Source of the DNA: Oscillospiraceae bacterium
GTDB lineage: Bacteria; Bacillota; Clostridia; Oscillospirales; CAG-272
Assembly: GCA_015064525.1 (NCBI GenBank)
Contig: SVSC01000011.1
Span: 1-32,695, forward strand
Length of the DNA stretch: 32,695 nt
Direction of reading: 5' to 3'
Made by a program: the position numbers and the translations under genes. This document shows, piece by piece, positions 1 through 8,170 of the stretch. A model generated the notes under the pieces. The model did no database searches, was not told the origin of the DNA, and worked only from the letters and a program-made list of their open reading frames with translations. How positions within the stretch are numbered: the first letter of the stretch is position 1; each line of letters starts with the position of its first letter.

Positions 1-814
1 CTTTTGCCTCACAGGTCCAAAGTTTGTGGCACACATGGAAATCACTACATCCCTCATCAAAAATCGAAAGTAATTTCTCGTGTGCGCGGCACCAAGATAG
101 CACCTTCTCATATTCTTTCTGTTCAAGTAAGGCTATTCTTTTCAGTTCGAAAAGTTGATCCATTATCCAATAGCAGTCCAACAAACTGTTTTCCGTAAAC
201 CTTGCGTGCTCTAAATAATCCTTGCGGTATTCTAATATTTGTGCTTTTCCAACTACCTTTTGTCTATAGCTGGTTGCACTGATTTTTTCCACTGCATCAA
301 CGGCTTTTTCATATTCGCCTATTTCACAATATATTCTCCGCAACATATTAAGAGCACCGTCTACCTTTTTGATATCTCCGCAAGTATTTACGACCTCATT
401 ACACAGCTTAATAGCTTTTGCAATAGCTTCTTTTCGTTCTTTTTCGTCCTTTGAGAAGCGATTTACCATAGACAAAGAAAACGCAAGATAAATTTTCAAA
501 TCAGGACTGTTTGGATATTTTTTCAAGCCCTCGCTGATAATTTCAATTTCTTTATATGTGTCCATGCTATCGTCGGCAGCCTTCATAATTGCTTCCACAT
601 CGTCATTATAACTGCTTGTATGATATCCAAAAAGACGATCTATGGAGACGCCAAAAAATTCTGCGATGATTGGGAAGAGACTAACATCGGGAGCGCATTG
701 ATCATTCTCCCATTTTGAAATAGCTTGTTCCGAAACACCAAGCTTTTCGGCAAGCTGTGCTTGAGTAATTTTCTTCTCCTTGCGGAGCGTGTATATATTC
801 GTACCAATATTCAT
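1..814 (-). CDS. XRE-family helix-turn-helix regulator (partial, 3' end outside window)
   Basis: The frame starts at the ATG at 814 and stays open to the window edge (271 codons, no stop seen), so the C-terminus is missing. An AAGGAGAT ribosome binding site sits at 821-828, six bases before the ATG. Residues about 5-60 form a Cro/C1-type HTH, with QLAEKLGVSEQAISKWE as the recognition region. The rest reads as amphipathic helices with TPR-like character and no second recognisable catalytic domain. This is the usual shape of a cytoplasmic DNA-binding regulator with a helical sensing part; the signal it senses is unknown. The DNA is visibly richer in A and T than the genes to its right, which may mean separate origin. 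It is transcribed on its own promoter and probably regulates itself. Confidence 0.88.
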   Translation of the reverse strand, partial: MNIGTNIYTLRKEKKITQAQLAEKLGVSEQAISKWENDQCAPDVSLFPIIAEFFGVSIDRLFGYHTSSYNDDVEAIMKAADDSMDTYKEIEIISEGLKKYPNSPDLKIYLAFSLSMVNRFSKDEKERKEAIAKAIKLCNEVVNTCGDIKKVDGALNMLRRIYCEIGEYEKAVDAVEKISATSYRQKVVGKAQILEYRKDYLEHARFTENSLLDCYWIMDQLFELKRIALLEQKEYEKVLSWCRAHEKLLSIFDEGCSDFHVCHKLWTCEAK

Positions 815-845
815 AAAATTATCTCCTTAAAAGTTTTTCGTGATC

Positions 846-883
846 ACTGTAATAATTATATCACAGTTTTTTACAGCTTCCAA
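846..883 (-). promoter_or_regulatory. Promoter of the XRE gene with overlapping inverted-repeat operator
   Basis: On the minus strand a -35 box TTGGAA (878-883) and a -10 box TATAAT (855-860) are separated by 17 bases. The -10 box lies between inverted ACTGT (846-850) and ACAGT (863-867), and a second overlapping pair CTGTAA/TTACAG spans 847-852 and 871-876. A dyad covering the -10 box of an XRE gene is typical of autorepression; that role is inferred. Confidence 0.65.
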
Positions 884-943
884 CATACTAAAAAGAGATT
901 TTGAGTGAAGAAAAGTCAACTTGAGGTTGGATTTAAGAAAAAC

Positions 944-978
944 AGAACGGCATAACCATTTTTAGGTTATACCGTTCT
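944..978 (-). terminator. Rho-independent terminator of the AraC/UroD-like pair
   Basis: A 14-bp stem (944-957 pairing with 965-978, one G-T wobble) with a 7-base loop is followed on the minus strand by GTTTTTCTT. It lies 115 bases past the stop of the UroD-like gene and before the XRE promoter, so it fits as the end of the transcript coming from the right. Confidence 0.75.
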
Positions 979-1092
979 ACCTGCTTTATCGCAGGCGTCC
1001 CAAAACCGTCTTTTTTTGCAAATTCGCTTTTGGAGGCGATCAAGCCGTGATCACGGTTGAAAATTGATGCGTAGGCTTGGGGAATCGGGTTC

Positions 1093-2223
1093 TTACCCGT
1101 CCGCCAGCGCCCGCGATGCCCGTGCCAGGGCAAGAATGCTTTCGGCGGTGGCGTTCGGAGGCATGGCGCAGCCCGATCCAACGGCAAAGCGTCCGTTGTT
1201 TTTTCTGCCCGCCAGAATACAAGCGCGCGCCTCCTCCTCCACCTGCTCCGGGGTGCGGTTCAGAAAGGAAAGGGTATTCATGCCGCCCATCAGCATCACG
1301 GAGTCCTCCGTTACGCGGCGGATCTCCTCAATGGAATTTCCGCCCAACGGGTCCAGGGGCGCAATGCAATCCAGCCCCGTTTCCACCAGATCCCGCAGAA
1401 TGGGCATCACGCCGCCGCAGATGTGGCAGTAGATCCTTGCCTCGGGGCAAAAGGCGTGAACCTCCTTGCAAAACCTTGTAATATGGGGCTTGATGAATTC
1501 CCGCCAGCAATCGGGGGATATGACGTTCATGTTGGCGGCGGAATCGTTGTAGCGCAGAATGCGGATTCCCTTGGAGATCAGAAATTTGGCGGTTTGAATA
1601 CTGAGATCAATGCCGCGCTCCATCATGGCATGGAGCAGCTCGGGCTCGTCGTAAATATCCATCAACGCCTTGGACATTCCGTTCATGGCAACGCAAAACG
1701 CCAGCGTTCCCGAATTGCAGTCGCCTGCCAGATCCAGCCGTCCCGCGGCGCGCTGTTGGCAAGCCTCAACGGTTTTGCCGAACACCGCCTCGTATTCTGC
1801 CGGGGTGGGGATGCGGAGCCGTTGCACGTCTGCCACGGTGGGCATGAGGGGCTCCCGACATTTGTAGATGTTGTAATGAATGGCGGTGGCGGGATCGGAG
1901 AGATCCAGATCGGCGGGATCGGAGAGAAGGGTGGCGCAGCCTCCGCGCGCGTCCACCTTACCGATGACGCGACCGTTTCGCACGTGGAACGCGCCCTGCT
2001 CGGTCACCTCGATCTGACGGGGGGCGAACAAGAAAAGCCGAGAGCAATCGTTTTCGGTGCGTATGGCGGCTTCAACCACCGTTTCTGCCGCTGCGGCGGA
2101 ATCGGAAAACAGGGGCAACGGTGCTTTTCCCGTGAGCTTTGCCGCCAGATCCAGCCAGATTTTTGTCATCACGGGCGCTCTGTTGGTCTGCTTGCCGTTG
2201 ATTGTGTCGAAAAAAATACCCAT
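1093..2223 (-). CDS. Uroporphyrinogen decarboxylase-family (MtaA/CmuA-like) methyltransferase
   Basis: A 376-residue cytoplasmic protein of the UroD/methyltransferase fold. The motif YCHICGG places H267 and C269 as the H-x-C metal pair, and GSGC near the C-terminus supplies C352. In MtaA-type methylcobamide methyltransferases an H-x-C plus a distal Cys bind zinc, so the residues favour corrinoid-linked methyl transfer over haem synthesis (established for the family; the substrate here is inferred to be unknown). No corrinoid protein gene is next to it. The ATG at 2223 is preceded by AGAGG, and the gene starts 15 bases after the AraC gene stop, so the two are almost certainly one transcript. 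Members of this family beside AraC regulators are common in gut Clostridia and are mostly uncharacterised. Length is normal for the family. Confidence 0.82.
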   Translation of the reverse strand: MGIFFDTINGKQTNRAPVMTKIWLDLAAKLTGKAPLPLFSDSAAAAETVVEAAIRTENDCSRLFLFAPRQIEVTEQGAFHVRNGRVIGKVDARGGCATLLSDPADLDLSDPATAIHYNIYKCREPLMPTVADVQRLRIPTPAEYEAVFGKTVEACQQRAAGRLDLAGDCNSGTLAFCVAMNGMSKALMDIYDEPELLHAMMERGIDLSIQTAKFLISKGIRILRYNDSAANMNVISPDCWREFIKPHITRFCKEVHAFCPEARIYCHICGGVMPILRDLVETGLDCIAPLDPLGGNSIEEIRRVTEDSVMLMGGMNTLSFLNRTPEQVEEEARACILAGRKNNGRFAVGSGCAMPPNATAESILALARASRALADG

Positions 2224-2238
2224 TTTGATACCTCTGTT

Positions 2239-3192
2239 CTACTCCTCCGCGGGGACTCGGTGGGGGAGGAGCTTTGTCTCATTGCTTTTGTTGGCTCGGA
2301 ACTGGGAGGGCGTGAGCCCCGTGTGGCTTCGGAAAATATCCAGAAAATGACGGTAGTCGTGAAAGCCCACGAAGGTGGCGATCTGGGAGATTGAATAGTT
2401 GGAGGAGCAAAGCAGGGTTGTTGCCGCCTCGATGCGATATTGGATCAGATATTGCTTGGGAGAAACGCCCAGCTTCTTTTTGAAGAGCTTGCGGAAATAG
2501 AGGTCGTTGAGCCCGATGGCGGGACCGATGGATTCGATCTGAAAGTCAGCCTCTCTATGATGCTGTTGAATATAGACCAGCGCTCTGTCAATATGCTCCT
2601 GGGAGACCGACTGTGGTGGCGAGGGTGGGTCGGCGGACTCCTCCAAGGAGGGAACCGTGAGGGAGAGGAGTCGGAAAAAGCAGGATTCCAAAAAGAAATC
2701 GGTTTGATGCTTGGGATGCTCGTTGTAGATCATATCGTAGAAGATTTCGCAAACCTCGCTGAGATTCTCGGTGTGAAAGATCATATTCTTCTGAAAAAAG
2801 CCCGACTGCTGCAGCAATTGGCTGCACTCGGGACCCTGAAAGGTAATCCACGCGTAGCAGCAGGGGTCTTGAAAATCCGACGAAAAGTTGTGAACCTGAT
2901 CTCTGTCAAAAAAGATGACGTCTCCCGCGCCAACCGCCCTTTTTCCAACCCAGCCCTTGCCGCTCAGAACGTAGTGAAGACTGTATCTCTTGGAGATGCG
3001 GTTGAAAAAATGATAGTCGGGGTAGCAATGCCGCACGCCCACCGTTTTCACAAAGCCCTCATAGGGCTTTTTCTTTTCGCTGCGGTAGATATAGTCCTCA
3101 AAGTAGCGGTCGTGAAATTGCCAAAGCTCCAGGGGAGAGGTGTAGGAAGGGGATAGGATATCGTAAACACGGTGCTGCCAATAAAAGGGCAT
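2239..3192 (-). CDS. AraC-family transcriptional regulator
   Basis: A 317-residue regulator. Residues about 70-150 form a cupin-like ligand-binding domain (YVLSGKGWVGKRAVGAGD, then a predicted beta-rich stretch ending near WITFQG). Residues about 205-305 carry the double HTH, with the typical second helix pair ISQIATFVGFHDYRHFLDIF and the closing GLTPSQFR. The ATG at 3192 follows an AGGAGGG site at 3200-3206; an earlier ATG at 3197 is out of frame. The gene leads the minus-strand pair with the UroD-like enzyme and faces the plus-strand surface/lipoprotein operon across a 238-base region containing both promoters. AraC proteins in this layout usually activate a neighbouring carbohydrate gene set in response to a sugar; here that target is inferred, not shown. 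Confidence 0.9.
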   Translation of the reverse strand: MPFYWQHRVYDILSPSYTSPLELWQFHDRYFEDYIYRSEKKKPYEGFVKTVGVRHCYPDYHFFNRISKRYSLHYVLSGKGWVGKRAVGAGDVIFFDRDQVHNFSSDFQDPCCYAWITFQGPECSQLLQQSGFFQKNMIFHTENLSEVCEIFYDMIYNEHPKHQTDFFLESCFFRLLSLTVPSLEESADPPSPPQSVSQEHIDRALVYIQQHHREADFQIESIGPAIGLNDLYFRKLFKKKLGVSPKQYLIQYRIEAATTLLCSSNYSISQIATFVGFHDYRHFLDIFRSHTGLTPSQFRANKSNETKLLPHRVPAEE

Positions 3193-3233
3193 GGCATTTC
3201 CCTCCTGCTGCGATTTGATTCTATGGTGTTGGT

Positions 3234-3262
3234 ATTATAGCATAATTTATATAAAAAGTCAA
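3234..3262 (-). promoter_or_regulatory. Promoter of the araC-type/UroD-like pair
   Basis: Minus strand TTGACT (3257-3262), 17-base AT-rich spacer, TATAAT (3234-3239). This is a near-consensus vegetative promoter 42 bases before the AraC ATG. Confidence 0.75.
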
Positions 3263-3338
3263 GTGGAAAGGCGGTCGGATTTTGTCATGAAGATGAAAAA
3301 CATACCAAAAAGCGGATAGAATGATTACAGAAACCGTA

Positions 3339-3368
3339 TTGTTATTCCGAGCATTGCCGTGATATAAT
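3339..3368 (+). promoter_or_regulatory. Promoter of the plus-strand EEP/beta-helix operon
   Basis: TTGTTA (3339-3344), 18-base spacer, TATAAT (3363-3368). The -10 is perfect and the -35 matches four of six consensus bases, which suits a promoter that needs an activator such as the divergent AraC protein. It lies 62 bases before the first start codon of the operon. Confidence 0.6.
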
Positions 3369-3430
3369 TAAGATGTCTTACCATCGTTATATTCGACCCC
3401 GAGGGGATGACGGAAAGGAGCATCAGCGTT

Positions 3431-4213
3431 ATGAAAGATTTGAAGGTTATGAGCTTTAATTTGCGGATCAATTCTCAGGGAGATGGAATCAACCGATTCT
3501 TCAACCGAACCCATCGCGTGCTGGAGGCGATTCGCGGAGAGGATCCCGATCTCATTGGATTTCAGGAGGCGAGCGACGCCATGCGGGCGTTTTTGCGGCG
3601 GGAGCTGAAGGACTATACCGTTCTCGGCTGTGGCAGACACGAGGCATACAACGGCGAGGGGATTCCCGTTGCCTACAAAACCGACAAATTTGAGCTGATC
3701 GGTTTTGAAACCAAATGGCTTTCCAACACCCCCGAGGTACCCGCCTCCCGCTTTGCGGATTCCGACCAGAGCAAATGTCCCCGCATCTACCATTGCGTTC
3801 AGCTGCGGTGCTTGGAGAACAACCAAGTGATTGTCCTTGTGAACACGCACACCGACCACACGGGCAAGGAGGCGCAGGTTCTGGAGGCGCGCCAATTGGT
3901 GGAGCGGATGCGTGCCGTCCGCGCCGACGGATTGATCCTCACGGGAGATCTGAACGCTACGCCCGAGAGCGAAACGGTTCAAACGCTGCTGGGGGATCCC
4001 GCGCTCGGTATGAGGGATGCCACCGCGGGCATTGCGGGAACCTTCCACAACTACGGCAGGCGTATTCCCATGCTCAAGATCGACTACGTGCTGTCCAACA
4101 TGGAATGCGCGGCTTGCTATTGCGTGGAGGACACCCCCGTGGACGGAATTTATATTTCCGACCATCAGCCCACCCTTGCGATTCTTCACATGAGGGACGG
4201 TGAGGAGGCGTGA
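3431..4213 (+). CDS. Endonuclease/exonuclease/phosphatase (EEP) family hydrolase, cytoplasmic
   Basis: A 260-residue protein with the full set of EEP motifs: N10 in VMSFNLR, metal-binding E46 in LIGFQEA, H140 in VNTHTDH, D173 and N175 in TGDLNA, and the closing D244-H245 in YISDHQP. The fold covers DNase I-like nucleases, sphingomyelinases and phosphoesterases, so the substrate cannot be named. There is no signal peptide, so it should act in the cytoplasm. The start is taken at 3431 because AAGGAG (3415-3420) lies ten bases upstream; a frame start at 3407 would leave no such site. It is the first gene of the operon. The lipoprotein encoded at 6312 has a related EEP domain, including the shared KWLSNTP segment, so the two appear to be an inside/outside pair. 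The stop overlaps the next gene by four bases. Confidence 0.85.
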   Translation: MKDLKVMSFNLRINSQGDGINRFFNRTHRVLEAIRGEDPDLIGFQEASDAMRAFLRRELKDYTVLGCGRHEAYNGEGIPVAYKTDKFELIGFETKWLSNTPEVPASRFADSDQSKCPRIYHCVQLRCLENNQVIVLVNTHTDHTGKEAQVLEARQLVERMRAVRADGLILTGDLNATPESETVQTLLGDPALGMRDATAGIAGTFHNYGRRIPMLKIDYVLSNMECAACYCVEDTPVDGIYISDHQPTLAILHMRDGEEA

Positions 4214-4731
4214 ACGGGAGAGAGGTGCGGCTGAAAAAGCCCTTCTGCGGCTATTGCGTCACCAATGTCTCCGCGGAATATCTGGAGGAGAACCGCGCGT
4301 GGCAGGGCGCTCCCTGCATTGCTCGCACAACAGGGGGGAGATTGTATCTTTCCTTCATGACAGGCGGCATCTACGAGCCGGACCCCCGCAATTATCGCCC
4401 TCATTACTATAGCGACGACAACGGCGAAACCTGGTCCAAGCCCTTTATGGTGCTGGAGAGTGATCCCGCCAAGCGGATGCGGGTGAGCGACGGAGCGCTT
4501 TGGACGGCGCCCGACGGAACCCTTTTCATTGTCTACGATCGCGAGCGGAACAACAAGGTTCGCAAGAGCCTTGTCACCCAAAGCTCCGAGGCGGCAAAGG
4601 AGATCCTTTTTGCCCGCGTTTCCCGAGGTGCTGTTGAAAGCGGCGTTTTGGATGAGGAAACGGTGCGGGCAAGGGTGATCAGCAAGGCAAAAATCAACGA
4701 GCTGAACAATCGGTTCGTCAATGATAATTAA
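4210..4731 (+). CDS. Short BNR-repeat/sialidase-like protein, apparently internally deleted
   Basis: A 173-residue protein. Residues about 25-80 look like the first blade of a bacterial exo-alpha-sialidase-type propeller (AWQGAPCIARTTGGRLYLSF and the Asp-box SDDNGETWS). This is followed directly by a segment (DGALWTAPDGTLFIVYDRER, then KEILFARVSRG) that resembles the last blade and C-terminus of the same family. Family members are usually around 350-400 residues, so the middle blades seem to be missing and catalysis is doubtful. No signal peptide is seen. The GTG at 4210 overlaps the upstream stop (GTGA), but AGGAGG (4203-4208) is only one base away; an in-frame GTG at 4225 is an alternative start. 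The reading frame is otherwise intact. The similarity call is from memory of the family, so the deletion is an inference. Confidence 0.6.
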   Translation: MNGREVRLKKPFCGYCVTNVSAEYLEENRAWQGAPCIARTTGGRLYLSFMTGGIYEPDPRNYRPHYYSDDNGETWSKPFMVLESDPAKRMRVSDGALWTAPDGTLFIVYDRERNNKVRKSLVTQSSEAAKEILFARVSRGAVESGVLDEETVRARVISKAKINELNNRFVNDN

Positions 4732-4748
4732 ATAAAGGAGGAATCAAA

Positions 4749-6284
4749 ATGAACAACACGCGTCTCGCAAAATCCCTTTTGTGTGTGATGCTGGTGCTGC
4801 TGATGCTTGCTTCCGCGGTTTCCTGCGACAAGGGCAATCAGCCTGCCGATCCCACGCAAAGCGGAGCCACCGCCACCTCCCCCGCGGGAAACAATCCCGG
4901 AGGCAACTCGGGCAATTCGGGCAATGAGTTGACGGAGGAGGAGCTTTACAAGCCCGAGAGAAAGGACTATGACCGCGACCTGAATATTTGGGTGAATCAG
5001 AACGGCGGCGACATCAACTTCTACTTCTGTGAGGCGGAGGCGTACACGGGCTCGATCGTAAACGACGCCCTCTACCGCCGCGAGCTTTTCATGGAGGAAA
5101 ATTTCGGTGTTTCCGTGGAAATGAAGGTGGAGTCCGATAAAATCTACGATAAGCTGTCGGTTCCCCTGAGCGCGGGCGAGTACGTTTGCGATGCCGCTAT
5201 GCTCACGGGGGTGGAATCCTTCAAGCTGGCGCAGAACGGTCTTTTAAAGGATCTTGCCCTTCTGGAGGAGCTGAATCTGTCGGCGTCCTATTGGGATCAG
5301 CGTATTCAGAGCGAATATGCCATCGGCGACCGTATTTTTATGCTGGAGGGTGACTACACCATCTACGATGAGATGAGAACCTACGTGGTGCTGTATAACG
5401 ATACTCTCTACAGCAAGTACGATTATTACACCACCTACGGCACCCCCTACGAAATGGTTGAGAGCGAAACCTGGACGCTGGAGAAGATGCTGGAGATGGC
5501 GAACGGAATGTACGTGGATAACAATACCAACCAGATCCCCGACGAGGCGGATACCTACGGCATTGTTGGAGAGCTGACCCTCCCCTTCTATGCCTTCCTC
5601 GGATCGGGCATGAAAACCATTGCCAACAACAACGGCAAAATGACCCTTCTGATCAAGGACAGCACCATGTATCAGCTGATCTACGATACCTTTGAGGATA
5701 CCATGCAGATCGCCTTGGATGAGGATATTCTCATGCCGCAGCTGTTAACCGTGGAGGACTATTGGACCGCTGCCTCCAACGTGTTTGAATACGGAAGAGC
5801 CTTGTTCCGCACCACCTCTCTTTCCGCCGCGCTTCGACTTGGCAATATGGAGTCGATCTTCGGCATTCTCCCCATTCCCGCCTACACCGAGAATCAGGGC
5901 GGTTACTACTGCTGGGTGAGCGGAAACAATCATTCGCCGATCACCATTCCCCACACCGTTGCCGATGCCCATGAAACGGCTGAAATTCTGGAGGCGTTCT
6001 GCTACTATTCCAAGTATATGGCAAACGGCTCTCTCTACGATGCGTTCTTTGAGGAATTCCGCTTGGCAAAGCTTTGCCGCACCCCCGAGGACGTTGCCAT
6101 GCTGAATCTGGTGTTCGATTCCAAAACCTTCGATTTCGATCAGACCACCAAGATCACGGGAATCGAGTCCGCTCTGTATTCCATGGCGAAGCAGGGGGAT
6201 CTCACAACCCTTTCCTCCACGCTCTCGGGCTTGCGGGAGTCGGCGCAGGCAAAGCTCAACGAGTTCCTTCTGAAAATGTCGTAA
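4749..6284 (+). CDS. Extracellular solute-binding lipoprotein (carbohydrate ABC transporter type)
   Basis: A 511-residue protein with a lipoprotein signal: basic start, hydrophobic core, then SAVSC with C26 as the lipidation site. A Gly/Ser/Pro/Thr-rich spacer follows to about residue 60. The mature part has the layout of a large two-lobe binding protein, including a metal-free hydrophobic patch region with many Trp/Tyr residues suited to a sugar or glycoconjugate ligand. The C-terminal helices (GIESALYSMAKQGDLTTLSS) are typical of the clostridial family-1-like binding proteins. AAGGAGG at 4735-4741 is eight bases from the ATG. No permease or ATPase gene is adjacent, so it either uses a transporter encoded elsewhere or acts as a free ligand-binding surface protein. 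It lies 17 bases after the BNR-like gene, in the same operon. Confidence 0.8.
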   Translation: MNNTRLAKSLLCVMLVLLMLASAVSCDKGNQPADPTQSGATATSPAGNNPGGNSGNSGNELTEEELYKPERKDYDRDLNIWVNQNGGDINFYFCEAEAYTGSIVNDALYRRELFMEENFGVSVEMKVESDKIYDKLSVPLSAGEYVCDAAMLTGVESFKLAQNGLLKDLALLEELNLSASYWDQRIQSEYAIGDRIFMLEGDYTIYDEMRTYVVLYNDTLYSKYDYYTTYGTPYEMVESETWTLEKMLEMANGMYVDNNTNQIPDEADTYGIVGELTLPFYAFLGSGMKTIANNNGKMTLLIKDSTMYQLIYDTFEDTMQIALDEDILMPQLLTVEDYWTAASNVFEYGRALFRTTSLSAALRLGNMESIFGILPIPAYTENQGGYYCWVSGNNHSPITIPHTVADAHETAEILEAFCYYSKYMANGSLYDAFFEEFRLAKLCRTPEDVAMLNLVFDSKTFDFDQTTKITGIESALYSMAKQGDLTTLSSTLSGLRESAQAKLNEFLLKMS

Positions 6285-6311
6285 TTCCATTTATGAAAGG
6301 AGAAAACCCAC

Positions 6312-8141
6312 ATGACGAAAGCGAAAAAGCTGTTGGCGCTCCTGATGGCGCTGGTCCTGCTGCTCTCCATGGCTGCCTGCGGAGATGAGCAGCCCCCCGT
6401 GAGCGGAACCACCGCGCCGCCCGCCAACGTAACCACCCCCGAAACGCCTCCCGAGGATCGCCCCGAGATCTTTCTCATCTCCCAGATCAAGGATTTCAAG
6501 ATTGCCTATTCCACCGAGGTAAGCGACGCAACCATTGCGGCGGCAATTGATCTTTCCGATCGCATCAAGCAAAAGTGGGACGTGAAGATCCCCGTTACCA
6601 GCGATTTTATTCTGGAAAGCAACAAGCAGCAAAAGGAATGGGAGCATGAAATTCTGATCGGTGAAACCAACCGCCCCGCTTCCGCCGCGTTTGGCTCCAA
6701 GCTCCGTCAGAATGACTACGGCTACGGCTTCGTTGACGGTAAGATTGTGATCTACGGCGGCAACGACACCGCGATTCAGAACGCCATCACCATGTTCGCG
6801 CTGGACATTGTTGTGAACCCGCGGGCGGAGGGCGTCTTCTTCCAAAGCGATTGGGAGAAGATCGAGCGCTATACTTATGCCACCGAGGGGCTCACCGTGA
6901 ACGGCGAAGCCATCGACAGCTTTGAGATTATCTACGCGGCAGGCAACACCATGTTTGAAAAGGCAATGGCAAGCCGCCTGCAGAACTACATTGCCGACAG
7001 AACCGGCGTTAACCTTTCCATTCTCACCGACGAGGGCAGCCGCACCGAGGGCAAGAATGCCTTCCTGATCGGAACAACCAAATTCGCCGCCAACGCTCCC
7101 TCCGTTTCGTTGGAGGCAGGCGAGGGCTGTGTGGTTGGAAGCGGCAAGGACGTTGTGGTGCTTGGAAATGACGTTGAGGGCGTTGTGAACGGCTCCAAGC
7201 TGCTCACCGAGCTTCTTTTCCCCGCCAACGCCGAGGCAACCCGCAACGTGGAGATCACCACCGCCCAAAAGTCGGTTGACACCGAGGGCTTCTCCGCCAT
7301 GACCTTCAATCTTTGGGTCAGCAACATGACGGGAGACCGCGTGGATCGCGTGATGAACACCATTTATAAGTATATGCCCGACACGCTGGGCATTCAGGAG
7401 GGAAGTCCCGAATGGATGAACAAGCTCACCGAGAACCTTTCGGGCTATTATGGCATCGTTGGCGAGGGTCGTGAGGGCGGATCCAAGGGCGAGCATACCG
7501 CGATCCTCTATGCCAAGGAAAAGTACAATCTGATCGAGTCCGGCACCAAGTGGCTCTCCAACACTCCCGATAAGGTTTCCAAGCCTGCCGACGCCGAGTA
7601 TTTCCGTATCTTCACCTACGCGCTCCTGGAGGACAAGGAAAGCGGCGTTCGCTATCTCCACCTGAACACCCATCTGGATACCGCCGGCAGCTCGGTGCGC
7701 TCGGCAGAGGTAAAAATCATCCTTCAGTTCCTGCAGGAGTACAACAACGTTGCCGTTGTGATGACGGGTGACATGAACTCCCGCATCACCTCCGCTGAAA
7801 TGCAGCTTTTGATGAAGCACGGCTTTGACAGCGTCACCGATTTTGAGGAGCTTAAGGATATGACCGTGATCGGTCAGGGCGCCAGCGTGATCGACTGGAT
7901 CCTCGTAACGCCCACCTGCATGACCCTCACCTACTACACCACCGATAACAGCTACTACAACGGCGAATACGCCTCCGACCACTTTGCCTACTACGCGGAA
8001 TTCACCGTAAAATATCCTGCCCAGGGAGAGGTGAACAACGGCTGGGACGGTGAGATCAACGATTATCCCGACGAGTGGCTGAACGTGATCCCCGACGGCG
8101 AGGGAAGCGAATTCGGTGACCTCCATATGAACAGAAGATAA
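6312..8141 (+). CDS. Surface lipoprotein: two GH67N-like domains fused to an EEP hydrolase domain
   Basis: A 609-residue lipoprotein (lipobox MAAC, C23) with an AAAGGAG site upstream. After a Pro/Thr-rich linker come two tandem copies of a domain at about residues 55-185 and 205-315. Both share the order FxI-Y, a helix, an extended strand, (F/I)LIG-T, and a VVxGND or IYGGND turn; this pattern recalls the non-catalytic N-terminal domains of alpha-glucuronidases and hexosaminidases. The C-terminal half is an EEP domain: N333 in MTFNLW, E363 in GIQEGS, H454 in LNTHLDT, D487 and N489 in TGDMNS, D556-H557 in ASDHFA. All catalytic positions are present, so an active extracellular phosphodiesterase or phosphatase is likely; the substrate is unknown. 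The KWLSNTPD segment also occurs in the cytoplasmic EEP protein encoded at 3431, which suggests one was derived from the other. Confidence 0.8.
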   Translation: MTKAKKLLALLMALVLLLSMAACGDEQPPVSGTTAPPANVTTPETPPEDRPEIFLISQIKDFKIAYSTEVSDATIAAAIDLSDRIKQKWDVKIPVTSDFILESNKQQKEWEHEILIGETNRPASAAFGSKLRQNDYGYGFVDGKIVIYGGNDTAIQNAITMFALDIVVNPRAEGVFFQSDWEKIERYTYATEGLTVNGEAIDSFEIIYAAGNTMFEKAMASRLQNYIADRTGVNLSILTDEGSRTEGKNAFLIGTTKFAANAPSVSLEAGEGCVVGSGKDVVVLGNDVEGVVNGSKLLTELLFPANAEATRNVEITTAQKSVDTEGFSAMTFNLWVSNMTGDRVDRVMNTIYKYMPDTLGIQEGSPEWMNKLTENLSGYYGIVGEGREGGSKGEHTAILYAKEKYNLIESGTKWLSNTPDKVSKPADAEYFRIFTYALLEDKESGVRYLHLNTHLDTAGSSVRSAEVKIILQFLQEYNNVAVVMTGDMNSRITSAEMQLLMKHGFDSVTDFEELKDMTVIGQGASVIDWILVTPTCMTLTYYTTDNSYYNGEYASDHFAYYAEFTVKYPAQGEVNNGWDGEINDYPDEWLNVIPDGEGSEFGDLHMNRR

Positions 8142-8170
8142 CTTCAAATTGAACCAAAAGGAGAAAAACA

